NCBI GenBank assembly: GCA_900556675.1
Contig: USQE01000061.1
Location: forward strand, 1 to 6,739
Source: an uncultured Collinsella sp.
GTDB lineage: Bacteria; Actinomycetota; Coriobacteriia; Coriobacteriales; Coriobacteriaceae
Reading direction: 5' to 3'
Length of the DNA stretch: 6,739 bases
In this document: positions 6,214-6,739 of the stretch, in pieces
How positions within the stretch are numbered: position 1 is the stretch's first letter
How the letters are laid out: every line of letters begins with the position of its first letter
Program-made: the position numbers and the translations under genes
Notes under the pieces: generated by a model
What the model saw: the letters and a program-made list of their open reading frames with translations, nothing else
Databases searched by the model: none
Told to the model about the DNA's origin: nothing

Positions 6214-6739
6214 GTATTCCACCCGCACCCATCCGGGCGCGGCATTGCTCTGGATGGCGACGCCGCGCTTCTGCGCCGCCGGAAGGATGGACGCCCGCAC
6301 GTCGTCCAGAAGCTGCTTCGCATCCATCTCCTCGAGAATGAAATTCCCCCGGTCGAGATTCAGCAGGTCCATCAGCTTGAACGACAGCGCCTCGAGCCGC
6401 ATGGCCTCGTTGAGGATGTACCACGACCCCTGCCGCACCTGCTCCGGGCCAAGCTCCTTCTGATAGATGGTGTCGGCGTAGCCAATGATGGAAGTCATCG
6501 GCGTTTTCAGCTCGTGCGCGAAATTCGCCGTGAACGCCTTCTGGCGCTCGGCGGCCTCCTCCAGCTCACGGATCTTCTCCTCGATGGTGTCCGCCATCTG
6601 ATTGAAGGAAGCGGAAAGCTCGCGCAGCTCGTCGCGGCTCTTCACGTTGGAGCGGATCTGATAATTTCCCGCCGCGATGGCCCTGCTTGTCCTTTGCAGC
6701 GACGAGATCGGCCTCGTCAGCCACCACGCCAGCAGGAAC
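6193..6739 (-). CDS. second HAMP sensor histidine kinase, truncated at both ends
   Basis: A 182-codon fragment of a different sensor kinase enters from beyond the right edge of the window. It starts within a membrane helix (FLLAWWLT), continues through a HAMP domain (RPISSLQRTSRAIAAGNY to about SFNQMADTI, visible residues 9-52), a coiled linker (IEEKIRELEEAAERQ), and the dimerisation domain with H-box FTANFAHELKTPMTSIIGY (H75 of the visible part; codon at 6516-6514). It stops being kinase-like after DLFKTLL (about 6193), just where the N-box should begin, so the ATP-binding domain is missing. An in-frame GTG at 6645 could be mistaken for a start but lies inside the HAMP domain. The H-box neighbourhood (SFKLMDLLNLD) resembles clostridial kinases more than the Coriobacteriia-like genes to the left, which suggests a different source organism; this is inference. 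Partner regulator and function are unknown. Confidence 0.8.

Noticed and set aside
5893..6645. A complete 250-residue minus-strand kinase starting at GTG 6645
   Set aside because: The HAMP domain and membrane helix continue in frame upstream to the window edge, and everything below about 6193 is antisense to the PhoR-like gene, so both ends are wrong.
5203..6739. A single 512-codon plus-strand kinase fusion continuing to the window edge
   Set aside because: The frame is open only because, after about 6213, it is codon-aligned antisense to another kinase gene; the extra part has no kinase motifs.

Overview
The window is about 60% GC and densely coded. It looks like a Coriobacteriia genome (Collinsella-like Actinobacteria) up to about base 6200. 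That assignment is an inference from codon style, GTG starts, GGAGG-type ribosome binding sites and the look of the proteins; no search was run.

Layout: (1) Minus strand, 1-1305: a secreted serine-type D-Ala-D-Ala carboxypeptidase (S11/PBP5 type), 3' end outside the window. (2) 1306-1466: a divergent intergenic region with candidate promoters both ways. (3) Plus strand, 1467-3427: a VanR/VanS-like two-component system, an OmpR-family regulator followed by a kinase with about four membrane helices and almost no extracellular domain. (4) 3428-3530: an intergenic region with three CTNAC-type heptamers at exact 11-bp spacing, a candidate Pho box. (5) 3531-4406: pstB, the phosphate-importer ATPase, without pstS, pstC, pstA or phoU beside it. 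(6) 4471-5199 and 5203 onward: a PhoB-like regulator and a PhoR-like membrane kinase, tightly coupled. (7) From about 6193-6213 to the end, the sequence switches to the opposite strand of a different histidine kinase (HAMP + DHp domains), which enters from beyond the right edge.

How the genes fit together: the left half pairs a peptidoglycan-trimming enzyme with a VanRS-like envelope sensor, suggesting (not proving) a cell-wall response module. The middle and right part is a phosphate module: importer ATPase plus PhoB/PhoR-like control, with a possible Pho box in front of pstB.

The most important structural point is the tail-to-tail joint near 6200. Both kinases lose their ATP-binding domain there, and a 21-bp stretch reads sensibly in both proteins. 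This looks more like an assembly misjoin or chimera at a short shared word than a biological fusion, so the last 530 bases or so should not be treated as a true neighbour of phoR until checked. I found no RNA genes, CRISPR arrays, insertion sequences or convincing rho-independent terminators. I found no clear evidence of a wholly new system.
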